Assembly (NCBI GenBank): GCA_038748775.1
Contig: JBCDIT010000016.1
Span: 1 to 64,000 of the forward strand
Source of the DNA: DAIQNV01 sp038748775
Lineage (GTDB): Bacteria > Planctomycetota > Phycisphaerae > Phycisphaerales > UBA1924
Direction: 5' to 3'
DNA: 64,000 nt
Below the pieces are notes generated by a model that was not told the origin of the DNA, did not search any database, and saw only the letters and a list, made by a program, of their open reading frames with translations. Shown in pieces: positions 52,173-61,135 of the stretch (within the stretch, counting starts at the first letter, position 1; every line of letters starts with the position of its first letter). The translations under genes and the position numbers were made by a program.

Positions 52173-52399
52173 GCTACCTCACGATGAATCTCTGGCTTTG
52201 GTCGATCTCGGGTCGACGTCGACGTGCCCGCGGACGCGCCATTCAGCGGCGCACCTTTCTCTGGGCCGTCAGCTAGGAGGACAGACCAATTTACTGTTTC
52301 TATGAGGAAATCTGCTGTCGTTGGAGCCTTGGGTGGCGCGCTTTGCGGTCATCACTCGCGTCAGTCCTGGTCCGTTGCGGCGCGTGATAGGAGCAATCG

Positions 52400-53872
52400 A
52401 TGTCAGATGTCAGCTCATCCGCTGGGAACGAGGCTGCGGACCCTCGTGCGGGACGGCCCGAGCCCTCAAAGCTCATCGAGCCAAGTGCCGGGTCCGTGCC
52501 GGGGGACCTGCCAGATCGGATTGCGGGCACTTCCGCGACCGGTCAAACGACCGGAGAGAAAGACAAGGATTCGGCGTCGGTGGATGCCGTAATTCGACTG
52601 GTCGTGTCTTGGATCTGGAAGGCTATAACCAAGGCGGTGCTCAAGCAGATCGGTGGGTTCTTGGGTCAGCTCTTTCATCGAGCGAGCCTCTGGGTTGTTG
52701 GGAGTTTGTCCGTTCTTTTGGGTGGCGCCGCGTCTCCGTTCGTGCTCGGGTGGCTCGGTTTCGGTAGTTCGTCTCTGATACCGGCTGGAACGGTTTACGT
52801 CGTTCCGACCGCGTACAAGACTGCCCTGAAGGAGGTCGTCGATTCATTCCAAGATGCCTATGACGACGATCCTTCGCTCAGTCAATGGCCTCTCGAAATC
52901 TTGGACGCACCCACGACGACCGACGCTGACGAACGCGAGCTACAGCTCGAGCGGATGACGAAGCGAGCTCTAAACGGAGACCCCGCGCTGCTCGTCAGTA
53001 TCGGGACTCCTTCGTTCAAGCAAGCGATCATGAATGCCCCCGGGCCAACGCCGGTGGCCTTTTCGGCAACGACGAATCACTCCGATACCGTGAGCCAGAT
53101 GCAATCAAACGGTGACTCGATATCGAGCACGTTTGATTGGTTCGGAATCGACAATTACTCACCGGCGATCGCGGAAGAAATCGTAAGGGCCGTGAAGGAG
53201 CTGGTCGGTATGGACGCGGTCATCGTCTTTGTTCGCTCAAAGACCGAAGCGAACTCCATCGAGCTCTTCGAGGGTCTCAAGAGCGAATGGCGCGGCAGCC
53301 ACGGCGTTCAAATGATTTCGGCCGACGAATGGGCGGGTGATGCGGAATTCAAGATCAATGCGTACTTGGCTGGGGATTCGTATGAGTGGTTTAATCCGGC
53401 AGTGGGCCGGACGGAGGCAATAAATCCGGAGCGATTGAGTGCTGATGTATTCGTCGCTGGATACGACAATCTGGTTGCCGGGTACACGTCCGAGGTTGTC
53501 AGGCAGATTAAACGAAGTGGAAGCCCGGTTCTTCTGGTTTCGGCAAGCTTGGGAGATGTTTCCGCGGGCCGAGCACACTTCGCGTTCGGATTCGATTACG
53601 AGGAAATGGGCGTCGCGACATATCGGCTAGTCAAGGACTGGCTCTTCCGTGTCCATGAGTTGAAGGGGGATGAGTTTGAGTATCGACCGAAGCCGGCTGC
53701 AATGATAGACGTTGATCGGCTCAGCCGGACATTGTTCGTGCGCGACAATGAGCTTGATCAAAAAGGCGTGATTCATGGCAAGATACGGAGTTATATAAAA
53801 ACACTAAAAGAGTACGAGGACGAGGGTGGTGCATCGGTAGAAGTTCGATACGTCCTGTCGGGTGATACTTGA
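52400..53872 (+). CDS. Membrane-anchored periplasmic-binding-fold protein (ABC_sub_bind-like)
   Basis: This 490-aa protein has a cytoplasmic N-terminus of about 70 residues and a helical membrane region (ASLWVVGSLSVLLGGAASPFVLGWLGFG). A type I periplasmic-binding fold follows: GTVYVVPTAYKTALKEVVDSFQDAY, ALLVSIGTPSFKQAIMNA, PVAFSATTNHSDTVSQMQ, MDAVIVFVRSKTEANSIELFEGL and SADVFVAGYDNLVAGYTSEV. It resembles the ABC_sub_bind family (tryptophan-type binding proteins), here anchored and with no transporter. ATG 52400 has AGGAG at 52389-52393. Its stop overlaps the dehydrogenase gene start, so the two are coupled. Lower GC than neighbours hints at acquisition. Confidence 0.82.
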   Translation: MSDVSSSAGNEAADPRAGRPEPSKLIEPSAGSVPGDLPDRIAGTSATGQTTGEKDKDSASVDAVIRLVVSWIWKAITKAVLKQIGGFLGQLFHRASLWVVGSLSVLLGGAASPFVLGWLGFGSSSLIPAGTVYVVPTAYKTALKEVVDSFQDAYDDDPSLSQWPLEILDAPTTTDADERELQLERMTKRALNGDPALLVSIGTPSFKQAIMNAPGPTPVAFSATTNHSDTVSQMQSNGDSISSTFDWFGIDNYSPAIAEEIVRAVKELVGMDAVIVFVRSKTEANSIELFEGLKSEWRGSHGVQMISADEWAGDAEFKINAYLAGDSYEWFNPAVGRTEAINPERLSADVFVAGYDNLVAGYTSEVVRQIKRSGSPVLLVSASLGDVSAGRAHFAFGFDYEEMGVATYRLVKDWLFRVHELKGDEFEYRPKPAAMIDVDRLSRTLFVRDNELDQKGVIHGKIRSYIKTLKEYEDEGGASVEVRYVLSGDT

Positions 53873-54831
53873 GTTCCAGTCGTGCCAATGCAGGTCTGTC
53901 GGTGGGTGTTCTGGGTGTCGGCCGGGTCGGTGCCGCGCTCGTCCGTCAGCTTTTCTTTTCGAAGGGCTGTCGTTCGATTACGTTGTATAACCGTGACCGT
54001 GCCGTGGATCGAGAGCTGGCGGCAGAACTCGAGGCGTGCCGCGTCTGTGATCCGACACTTGAGGACGCGCCGCGCGTTCGCTCTGCGCTCGCGTTACGAC
54101 AGTTGATTGATCACGATGTCGTCGTTGTCTCGATCAGGGGCAGGCGGCAGATAAACGTGTCGCCGGATGCGCCCGCTGCCGCCCGGGCCGAGGGCCTCAA
54201 GGACGTACCGGTGATGCGCAAGCTGGCCCATGAGCTTCGGGACTTCGGTGGCACCGTTATGCTGATCACAAACCCGGTTGAGGCAATGTGTCACGTTTGG
54301 GAAGACACCATTGAGGCGCGCGGAGCCAGCGTTGTTGGTCTGGGGCTCTCGCTGGACGCTGCTAGAGCTGAAGGCTTACTCAGGCGCCGGCTCAGCGGAG
54401 TCGGAAGGGCGTCGAACCAGTCACTTGGTTTGGTCGCTGTCGGGGGGCACGCGCTCGGTCCGGTTTTAGTCGCTCCAGCGTCGACGCAGGGCCGCTTTCA
54501 GCAAGCGCTCGATACGCTCGGGACAACCGCTGAGCAGCTCGTGTGGGAATGCCGGACGTCGGTCATGCGTCGGATGCACGAATTTCGGCGAACTTCGATC
54601 GAGCCGGCCCGAGTTTTCAGTCGCGATATCACGCGAATGCAACAAAGCGAAGCCATCAACGTCTCGTGGAGTGTCTTCGGCCCGAGCGGCGAGTCTGTCG
54701 GTGGGCTTGTTCGCCGACAAAACGGTCGGCTGGTTCCCTGCGCGGTACAGCCCGGTGACGCGGAATCGAATCGCCGGGCGGTTGTCGAGTTCCATGCTCA
54801 GCTTGCGGGTGTCGTCAGTCAGGCGCCGTAG
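53869..54831 (+). CDS. LDH/MDH-superfamily NAD-dependent dehydrogenase-like protein
   Basis: This 320-aa protein has a Rossmann motif GVLGVGRVGAALV at residues 13-25. The coenzyme/substrate residues of lactate/malate dehydrogenase are recognisable: Asn135 in MLITNPVEAM, Asp163 and Arg166 in GLSLDAAR, His194 in GGHALGP. The last is a modified G-x-H-G-D motif, with Ala in place of the Gly, so the catalytic Asp-His pair appears present. The loop that sets substrate specificity is not typical. TTG 53869 overlaps the upstream stop (TTGA). Reaction unknown; coupling to a binding-fold membrane protein is unusual. Confidence 0.83.
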   Translation: MSSSRANAGLSVGVLGVGRVGAALVRQLFFSKGCRSITLYNRDRAVDRELAAELEACRVCDPTLEDAPRVRSALALRQLIDHDVVVVSIRGRRQINVSPDAPAAARAEGLKDVPVMRKLAHELRDFGGTVMLITNPVEAMCHVWEDTIEARGASVVGLGLSLDAARAEGLLRRRLSGVGRASNQSLGLVAVGGHALGPVLVAPASTQGRFQQALDTLGTTAEQLVWECRTSVMRRMHEFRRTSIEPARVFSRDITRMQQSEAINVSWSVFGPSGESVGGLVRRQNGRLVPCAVQPGDAESNRRAVVEFHAQLAGVVSQAP

Positions 54832-54969
54832 CGGCTGGCTTGAAGCCGTGCATCTGGTCGGCCCGAGGAGCTACGCTGTGGTGCTGGTACGCCCAGGATC
54901 TTGGTTCATCTGCTGTCAGGGACCTCGCAAGGTGCTTTGTTCCTCGGAGGCTTGGCGTCTCCTCTGCCC

Positions 54970-57900
54970 ATGTCCGACCTTCCCACGAAACTCGCCCAGT
55001 ACGTCGTCGAGCGAGAGCTCGGCCGTGGTGGCATGGGGGTGGTCTATCTCGCTTGCGACCCCAAGCTCGACCGCCCCGTCGCGATCAAGGTCTTGCCCGA
55101 TTCGATGACCGAGCACCCCGATCGGCTGGCTCGGTTTAGCCGCGAGGCGAAGATCGTCGCGCAGCTCAACCACCCCAACATCGCCGGCGTGTATGCGCTC
55201 CACGAGCACCTGGGTCGCCAGATGCTCGTGATGGAGTATGTCGAGGGCGTGAACCTCGACGAAAGGCTGAGCGCCGGCATGGCGCTGACGGTTCAGGAGG
55301 CGATTCAGATCTGCGTGCAGACAGCCGCGGGGCTCGAAGCGGCCCACACCCACGGCGTGATCCACCGCGACCTCAAGCCCGGGAACATCCGTATCCGCAA
55401 GGACGGGATGGTTAAGGTGCTGGACTTCGGGCTCGCCAAACCCGAGGCCGATGCACACGGGGCCGGTGCCGACAGCGACGACACGATGAGCCTGGCGGCG
55501 ACCGAAGCGGGGCGGGTGCTGGGCACCGCCGGCTATATGAGCCCCGAGCAAGCACGCGGCAAGCCCGTCGACAAGCGGACCGATGTCTGGGCCTTTGGAT
55601 GTGTGTTGTACGAGTGTCTCACAAGCACGCGTGCGTTCGGGGGTGACACGGCGATGGACGCGATGGTCGCCGTGCTCGAGAAGCAGCCGGCGTGGGAACG
55701 CTTGCCAGAGCAGTTGCCCGACAGCCTCGCCGATCTGCTGAGGCGTTGCCTCGAGAAAGACGCCGACCGACGGGCACGCGACATCGGTGACGTTCGCCTG
55801 CAGCTCGAGGACGCCCTTGCGTCGTGGGGCACCGCCGGGTCGGTTGCCTACGGGGGGTGGCGGTCGCGCAGCGGTACCGGGTCGACGACCGGATCTGCGA
55901 CGGGGTCTGCGACCGGAGCGACGGCCGGTCGTTCGTCGAACGCGTCACCCGGCGCGTCGTCATCGGCATCTTCGCAAGGCGGACCGGGTCGGCCGGTCTT
56001 CAATGTCGGGAGTGGCGGCTCTGGCTCGGGCGTCGCAGGTCTCGCGACGCCGACGAACCTCAAGGCGCAGCTCACCAAGTTCATCGGTCGCGGCGCGATC
56101 TTGAGCGACCTCAGCTCGCTCATCGAAGAGCAGCGGCTGCTCACGCTCACCGGCGCCGCCGGGTGCGGGAAGACAAGGCTCGCGATCGAAGCCGCGGCGA
56201 GGCGAGCGTCCGAGCACCGGGGCGGCGTGTGGATCGTCGAGCTCGGCGCCCTCGATCCTGCGTCGGCGAACGCGGACCGGGTGGCGGTTGAGATCGCGAC
56301 GGTCTTGGGCGTGCCGATCGCCGATGGAGCGTCACCGGCCGACCAGCTGATCGTTGCCCTCGCGGGTCGCGAGGCCTTGCTGATTATGGACAACTGCGAG
56401 CACGTGCTCGAGCCGGTCGACGAGATCGTCGCGAGGCTGCTCAGCGTGTGCCCGGGGGTACGCGTGCTGGCAACGGCGCGAGAGGCCCTGGGGCTTCCGG
56501 GTGAGACGGTCCTCAGCGTGCCCCCGATGGACGTGCCCCCGCCCGATGGTGCGTCGGATCCGGAGCTGCTCGAGGCCAACGAGTCGGTGCAGTTGTTCCT
56601 CGATCGCGCCCGCGCTGTGCGACCGAGGTTCTGTCTGACACCGAGCAACATCGGCGCCGTGGTCCGCGTGTGCCGGGAACTCGACGGGATCCCGCTCGCG
56701 ATCGAACTCGCCGCGGCCCGGGTGAAGCTGTTGAGCGTTGAACAGATCGCCGAGCGTCTGGGTCAGCGGTTCAAGCTTCTCCGGGGCGGTGGCAAGCAGA
56801 CGCCGACGCGGCAGCAGACGCTTCACGCGGCGATCGCGTGGAGCTACGACAATCTCGAACCGTCCGAGCAAGCGGCGATGCGCCGCCTCAGCGTGTTCGG
56901 CTCGGGCTTCACGCTCGGGGCCGCGGAGGCGGTCAGCTCGGGCGAGTATGCCGAGCACGCCACCCCGGGCGATCTGAACGAAGACTCGGTCCTCGAAGAG
57001 TGGGAGGTGATCGATCTCGTCGGCCAACTGCTCGACAAGAGCCTGCTCATCGTCGACGAGGGGATCGATGACACGCGACCGTCCGACGAGCCGCGGTACC
57101 GCATGCTCGAGACGATACGTCAGTTTGGCTTGCTTCAGCTCGAGTCCGGAGGCGAGTCTGAAGAAGCGCAGAACCGCCTCCTGGCATGGATGGCCGGCGT
57201 CGCCGCCGAAGCCGGCGAAGGTCTCGTCGGCCCGGACCAATCAACGTGGTTCGACCGGCTCGATCGGGAGCAAGCGTCGATCAGGGCGGCGCTCGGGTGG
57301 GTGCTTTCGGGCAAAGGCGATCTTGAGCGTGGTCGTCAGCTCGCCGCCGGCGTGTGGCGTTTCTGGGCGTACCGGGGGTACATGGGCGAGGGACGCTCTC
57401 TGCTCACCCGGCTCGACGCGGCCGGCGCCGGGGGTGAACCGACCGCCGCGTGGGCGCGGCTGCGTGAGGGGATCAGTTGGACCGCGATGCTCATCGGTGA
57501 TCTCGGGTCGGCGATCGCGTTCGGGCGGTCAGGGCTCGAGATGGCGCGCGCTTCGGGTGATGAGTTGGCAGTATCGAATCTCCTGAACTGTCTCGGAGCC
57601 GCGTGTCTCGGTGAGGGGTTGGCCGATCAAGCGGCCGACTACTTCGAGCAGTCGTTGATGATCCGCAAGCGGTTCAACAAGTTGACACTCGCCGCGGCGT
57701 GCCTGAACAACTTGGGCGAGTGCCGCCGCCAGTCACGCGCGTTCGCCGAGGCGCGCGAGCTGTACCGTGAGGCCGCGCTGGCGTTGGGCGGATCGACTGA
57801 TGTCTTGCTCCGCGCGACGATCTCGCAGAACCTCGGTTGGCTCGCGCTCGCCGAGGATGATCCGGCGATCGCCGGTGAGCATGCCGAGGCGGCGCTCGAA

Positions 57901-58203
57901 GTGGTCGCATCGGCGGGCGCCGAGGGCGAGGCGCCGGCGCTGCTCGAACTGTGCGCTTCGATCGCCAGCGCAAGCGAAGACCATCCAACCGCCGTGCTGC
58001 TCTTCGCCGCCGCGGAGAGCAACCGCGAGAAACAGGGAAGCCCGCCTCGGCCGAGCGTGCGTCGCGACTTCGAGCCTTGGCTTCGTCGCTCGTTCGACGC
58101 GCTGCCCGTCGCGGAGCTCAGTCGCGCGAGGGCGTCGGGCATCTCCATGTCGATCCGATCCGCGATCCAAGCGGCGCTCTCACCGCGAATCGACGGCGGA
58201 TAA
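54970..58203 (+). CDS. Ser/Thr kinase fused to STAND-type ATPase and TPR domain
   Basis: This 1077-aa protein has an N-terminal kinase domain (GRGGMGVVY near residue 18, Lys40, HRDLKPGN at 132-139, DFG at 152-154, GTAGYMSPEQ). A Gly/Ser/Thr-rich linker follows (about 290-356). An AfsR/PknK-like ATPase module has Walker A TGAAGCGKT at 394-402, Walker B ALLIMDNCEHV and RELDGIPLAIELAA. C-terminal tetratricopeptide-like helices end the protein (LLNCLGAACLGEGLADQAADYFEQ and others). Homologues are regulators that sense signals through the STAND and TPR parts. Start 54970 gives the kinase its normal N-terminus; the frame opens at 54901. It lies downstream of the dehydrogenase by 138 bp. Confidence 0.92.
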   Translation: MSDLPTKLAQYVVERELGRGGMGVVYLACDPKLDRPVAIKVLPDSMTEHPDRLARFSREAKIVAQLNHPNIAGVYALHEHLGRQMLVMEYVEGVNLDERLSAGMALTVQEAIQICVQTAAGLEAAHTHGVIHRDLKPGNIRIRKDGMVKVLDFGLAKPEADAHGAGADSDDTMSLAATEAGRVLGTAGYMSPEQARGKPVDKRTDVWAFGCVLYECLTSTRAFGGDTAMDAMVAVLEKQPAWERLPEQLPDSLADLLRRCLEKDADRRARDIGDVRLQLEDALASWGTAGSVAYGGWRSRSGTGSTTGSATGSATGATAGRSSNASPGASSSASSQGGPGRPVFNVGSGGSGSGVAGLATPTNLKAQLTKFIGRGAILSDLSSLIEEQRLLTLTGAAGCGKTRLAIEAAARRASEHRGGVWIVELGALDPASANADRVAVEIATVLGVPIADGASPADQLIVALAGREALLIMDNCEHVLEPVDEIVARLLSVCPGVRVLATAREALGLPGETVLSVPPMDVPPPDGASDPELLEANESVQLFLDRARAVRPRFCLTPSNIGAVVRVCRELDGIPLAIELAAARVKLLSVEQIAERLGQRFKLLRGGGKQTPTRQQTLHAAIAWSYDNLEPSEQAAMRRLSVFGSGFTLGAAEAVSSGEYAEHATPGDLNEDSVLEEWEVIDLVGQLLDKSLLIVDEGIDDTRPSDEPRYRMLETIRQFGLLQLESGGESEEAQNRLLAWMAGVAAEAGEGLVGPDQSTWFDRLDREQASIRAALGWVLSGKGDLERGRQLAAGVWRFWAYRGYMGEGRSLLTRLDAAGAGGEPTAAWARLREGISWTAMLIGDLGSAIAFGRSGLEMARASGDELAVSNLLNCLGAACLGEGLADQAADYFEQSLMIRKRFNKLTLAAACLNNLGECRRQSRAFAEARELYREAALALGGSTDVLLRATISQNLGWLALAEDDPAIAGEHAEAALEVVASAGAEGEAPALLELCASIASASEDHPTAVLLFAAAESNREKQGSPPRPSVRRDFEPWLRRSFDALPVAELSRARASGISMSIRSAIQAALSPRIDGG

Positions 58204-58269
58204 CGCCCGCTCGGCACCGGTGTCTCATCAACCTTCTGAAACCGTCGCGCGAACATGAATCTTCCGAGC

Positions 58270-58288
58270 GGTGTACTCGAAGTACACC
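58270..58288. terminator. Tight hairpin downstream of kinase gene
   Basis: GGTGTACT-CGA-AGTACACC (8-bp perfect stem, 3-nt loop), 66 nt after the kinase stop. No T-tract. Terminator or other function is open; the 248-bp gap around it contains nothing else I can name. Confidence 0.4.
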
Positions 58289-58451
58289 CCGCTAAGGTCG
58301 CGCGACGAGTCCGTTCGCGCGAAGACCTATCGCCCCGATAGCTTCGATGCCCGCTCTCCATCGCAGCGCACCCGCCGCGGCGTGACATCTCTCCCCTCAA
58401 GGCCCAGGCGTTGGGCTCAGAATCGGGGATCAAATGAGATCTGGAGAGACC

Positions 58452-59255
58452 ATGAAGACTCACAGTGTTATCGCCGCCATCGCCGTTTCTGCTGGGGCGT
58501 TCGCAGCTTCGGCGCAGTCCGTACAGGTCACGTTCGAGAACGTCAACGCAGAGGGCGGGTTCTTCTTCACTCCGGTGTGGGTGGGCCTGCACGATGGATC
58601 GTTCGACTCGTACGACGGAGGAACGCTCGCCTCGAACTGGCCCGGGCTCACCCCGCTGGCTGAGGAAGGCGACGTCGGACCGATCAGCAACGCCTTCGAC
58701 GCGGCCACCGGAGGTGTCGGCGTTGACGGGACCGTGTTCGGAAACGTCGGTCACCCGACCCTCGCCCCGGGTGAGTCGGGGTCGGTCACCCTCGACGCCG
58801 TCGACAGCACTGTCAACCGTTACTTTAGTTTCGCCACCATGCTCGTTCCGTCGAACGACCTCTTCGCCGCGAACGGGAACCCTTTCGCCCACGAGATCTT
58901 CGACGCGGCCGGCAACTTCAACGGCCCGCTCGTCATCGAGATCTACGGCCGCGACCTCAACGACAACGGGACCGAAGTCAACGACGCGTTCGGAGGGGCC
59001 GCGTTCAGCGCGAACGGTGGTGTCGGCGCCGATGAGAGCGTCGTGATCCGGAACTTCTTCGAGGGTTCAAACCTCGCGGACGACTCGCAGTACATCGCCT
59101 CGTTCATCGGGACGAACACCGCCACCGGCGAACTGATCACCCATGCCTTTGGACGCGACAAGCTGCTGGGTCGTATAACGATCGTGCCGACTCCGGGGGC
59201 CGCCGCCGTGCTCATGCTCAGCGGTCTCGCCGCCGGGCGCCGCCGTCGGGCCTGA
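58452..59255 (+). CDS. PEP-CTERM exported protein, spondin-like
   Basis: This 267-aa protein has a signal peptide (HSVIAAIAVSAGAFAASAQ). A beta-rich body contains VQVTFENVNAEGGFFFTPVWVGLHDGSFD, YFSFATMLVPSNDLF and PLVIEIYGRDLNDNGTEVNDAFGG. These match the spondin-N-like domain of bacterial PEP-CTERM proteins. The sorting tail is I-V-P-T-P-G-A-A-A-V-L-M-L-S-G-L-A-A-G-RRRR. Start ATG 58452 has GGAG 7 nt upstream. It faces the LysR gene convergently across a strong hairpin. Confidence 0.86.
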   Translation: MKTHSVIAAIAVSAGAFAASAQSVQVTFENVNAEGGFFFTPVWVGLHDGSFDSYDGGTLASNWPGLTPLAEEGDVGPISNAFDAATGGVGVDGTVFGNVGHPTLAPGESGSVTLDAVDSTVNRYFSFATMLVPSNDLFAANGNPFAHEIFDAAGNFNGPLVIEIYGRDLNDNGTEVNDAFGGAAFSANGGVGADESVVIRNFFEGSNLADDSQYIASFIGTNTATGELITHAFGRDKLLGRITIVPTPGAAAVLMLSGLAAGRRRRA

Positions 59256-59283
59256 TCAATCCACGTCTCCCCGCGCGAATTGG

Positions 59284-59314
59284 AGCCGGGCCGGCGCGTT
59301 GCGCTGGCTCGGCT
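59284..59314. terminator. Bidirectional hairpin between PEP-CTERM and LysR genes
   Basis: AGCCGGGCCGGCGC and GCGCTGGCTCGGCT form a 14-bp stem (two G-T wobbles) with a 3-nt loop, immediately before the convergent LysR stop. TCATCGCTTT follows on the plus strand, a partial T-run. Likely shared terminator. Confidence 0.6.
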
Positions 59315-60214
59315 TCATCGCTTTGTGCCGGCGGACCGCAGATGATCAGAGAACAGCCTGGCGAGACAGACCGCAAGCTCTGACTTCGGTCGTCCGGCCT
59401 TCCACACCAATGACACTGGTCTCGTCGGCGTTCCAGAGCTCACCTCGCGCGCCGCAATGCCCGCAAGATTGAACGAGCCGAGCGACGACTCGGGCACGAG
59501 CGAAAGACCGAGATTGCGGCGCACGAGTTCAAGGACCGTCGCGATCTGGCCCGAGTCGATCTGGGTGATCTTGTCGAGGTTCTGGATCTCGCAAAACTCG
59601 ATGGTCTGATCGCCCAAGCAATGCAACTCACTCAGGATCACCACGCCGGCCTCGTTGAAGTCGTCCTTGCACACGCGATCGCGTTGTGCCCAGGGGCTGT
59701 CGCTGGCCATAACCACAACCAGCGGCTCGTCGTAGACGTGCTCGAAGCGACAACGGTCGTCGTTCACGTGAGACGCGATCAGACCGACGTCAACGAGTCC
59801 GCGCGCCACGAGCCCGACGACGTCGACCGTTGGGGATTCCGAAAGGTACACGTTCACCTTGGGGTATTCGTCGCGGAACGCCCGCAGGGGACCGGGCAGC
59901 AGGAAGGGCACCAGCGTTGGGATCGCGGCGACGTGTATCGAGCCTTGTGTCGTTCGCTCGGTGTCGCGAAGTGTGCGACGCGTCTCGTCGAAGAGGCTCA
60001 GGATCTCGTACGCCCGATCGCGGAGCGCGAGCCCGGCCGTTGTGAGGTCGACCCCGTCGGCGCGCCTGTCGAACAACTCGACGCCGAGGGTGTCCTCGAG
60101 GCGGCCGATCTGCTGGCTCAGCGAAGGTTGGCGCACACCCAAACGCCTCGCGGCTTCGCGGAAGCTGCCTGTCTCGATCACCGTCACGAATGCCTTAAGG
60201 TGTCTCTGTTCCAC
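59315..60214 (-). CDS. LysR-family transcriptional regulator
   Basis: This 299-aa protein has the standard LysR plan. A winged helix-turn-helix spans residues 1-60 (HLKAFVTVIETGSFREAARRLGVRQPSLSQQIGRLEDTLGVELFDR), and a two-lobed effector-binding domain follows (IHVAAIPTLVPFLLPGPLRAFRDEYPKV, VDVGLIASHVNDD). It resembles CysB/OxyR/CynR-type members in layout; effector and targets are unknown. It lies 57 bp downstream of a PEP-CTERM gene, not divergent from a likely target operon as LysR genes often are. Confidence 0.93.
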   Translation of the reverse strand: MEQRHLKAFVTVIETGSFREAARRLGVRQPSLSQQIGRLEDTLGVELFDRRADGVDLTTAGLALRDRAYEILSLFDETRRTLRDTERTTQGSIHVAAIPTLVPFLLPGPLRAFRDEYPKVNVYLSESPTVDVVGLVARGLVDVGLIASHVNDDRCRFEHVYDEPLVVVMASDSPWAQRDRVCKDDFNEAGVVILSELHCLGDQTIEFCEIQNLDKITQIDSGQIATVLELVRRNLGLSLVPESSLGSFNLAGIAAREVSSGTPTRPVSLVWKAGRPKSELAVCLARLFSDHLRSAGTKR

Positions 60215-60271
60215 ATCGACAGCGTATCGATCGACCGACGGCAGACGAGGCCTTGTCGGGGAAAGCTGTCG

Positions 60272-60868
60272 TTATCGTCGACGCCGCGACGCGGCCAAGC
60301 CGAGCACCCCGAAGCTGCAAACAACGCCCGGTGCCGGCACCGCCGTGAGCCGGACGTTGTCGAAATTCGCCTGGAAGGGGCCCCAGAGGCTGATCGCGAC
60401 CGACCGGCCGAGCAACGCGTCGTCGGCGGTCGCCGTGTACGTCACGACGGTGGTCACCGATCCGCCAACCACAGGCGTGAGCGAACTCGCGTCCTCCGCG
60501 ATCGTTCGACCCCCAGCCAGCAGCCGCACGGCGTACCCGTCGAAAAGGCCCGGCCGAGCGATGATGTCGACGGTGAGTTCGTATGTCACGCCGGCTTCGA
60601 GCACCTCACCTGTCACTTGAGTCGCCGTGCCACCGTTCGTGAAGAGCACGTGGTCGCCGTCGGTCGCCTCGTATCCGTAGGTGTCGATGGTGGGGTGGAA
60701 CGTACCGAGCGTGTTCTCGATCCCAGACCACCCGTTGGGCGCAAGCAGATCGAACCCGCCCGCGCCATGCGAAGCGTCTTCAAAGCTCGAGTTGACCAGA
60801 GTGACCGGTTCCGCGGCGGTGACCGCGGAGAGCGCACACAGCGCTCCGAGCGTCGTCCAGCGTCTCAT
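60272..60868 (-). CDS. PEP-CTERM exported protein, tandem paralogue 1
   Basis: This 198-aa protein has a signal peptide (LGALCALSAVTAAEP). The single beta-sandwich domain resembles HpiC1/CBM-like jelly rolls (VTLVNSSFED, NGWSGIENTLGTFHPTID, GVTYELTVDIIARPGLFDGYAVRLLAGG, FQANFDNVRL). The tail is A-V-P-A-P-G-V-V-C-S-F-G-V-L-G-L-A-A-SRRRR. The next gene upstream is a clear paralogue with the same strand order. Carbohydrate binding is possible by fold but not shown. Confidence 0.86.
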   Translation of the reverse strand: MRRWTTLGALCALSAVTAAEPVTLVNSSFEDASHGAGGFDLLAPNGWSGIENTLGTFHPTIDTYGYEATDGDHVLFTNGGTATQVTGEVLEAGVTYELTVDIIARPGLFDGYAVRLLAGGRTIAEDASSLTPVVGGSVTTVVTYTATADDALLGRSVAISLWGPFQANFDNVRLTAVPAPGVVCSFGVLGLAASRRRR

Positions 60869-61135
60869 CTCTCTGTTCCCGTCTTGTCAACGCCGAAGGG
60901 CGTCCGTCTCTCTTGTCCCGTCAACGGTATCGATCAGCCCGATCGATCGCGACAGGAAAACATAGCAGCGGCGGGTGATTCCTCTAGGTTTAGATCAGAG
61001 AGAACATGAGGAATGCGCGCAAAGACAACATGAGAGGCGACCGGCACCGCCAATATCGGGTAGATACGACGCGCAGGGCTCGCGGACCGTTGAAGAAAGC
61101 GAGCGACGACCCCTCGGCCGTCGCCGCGATGTCCG

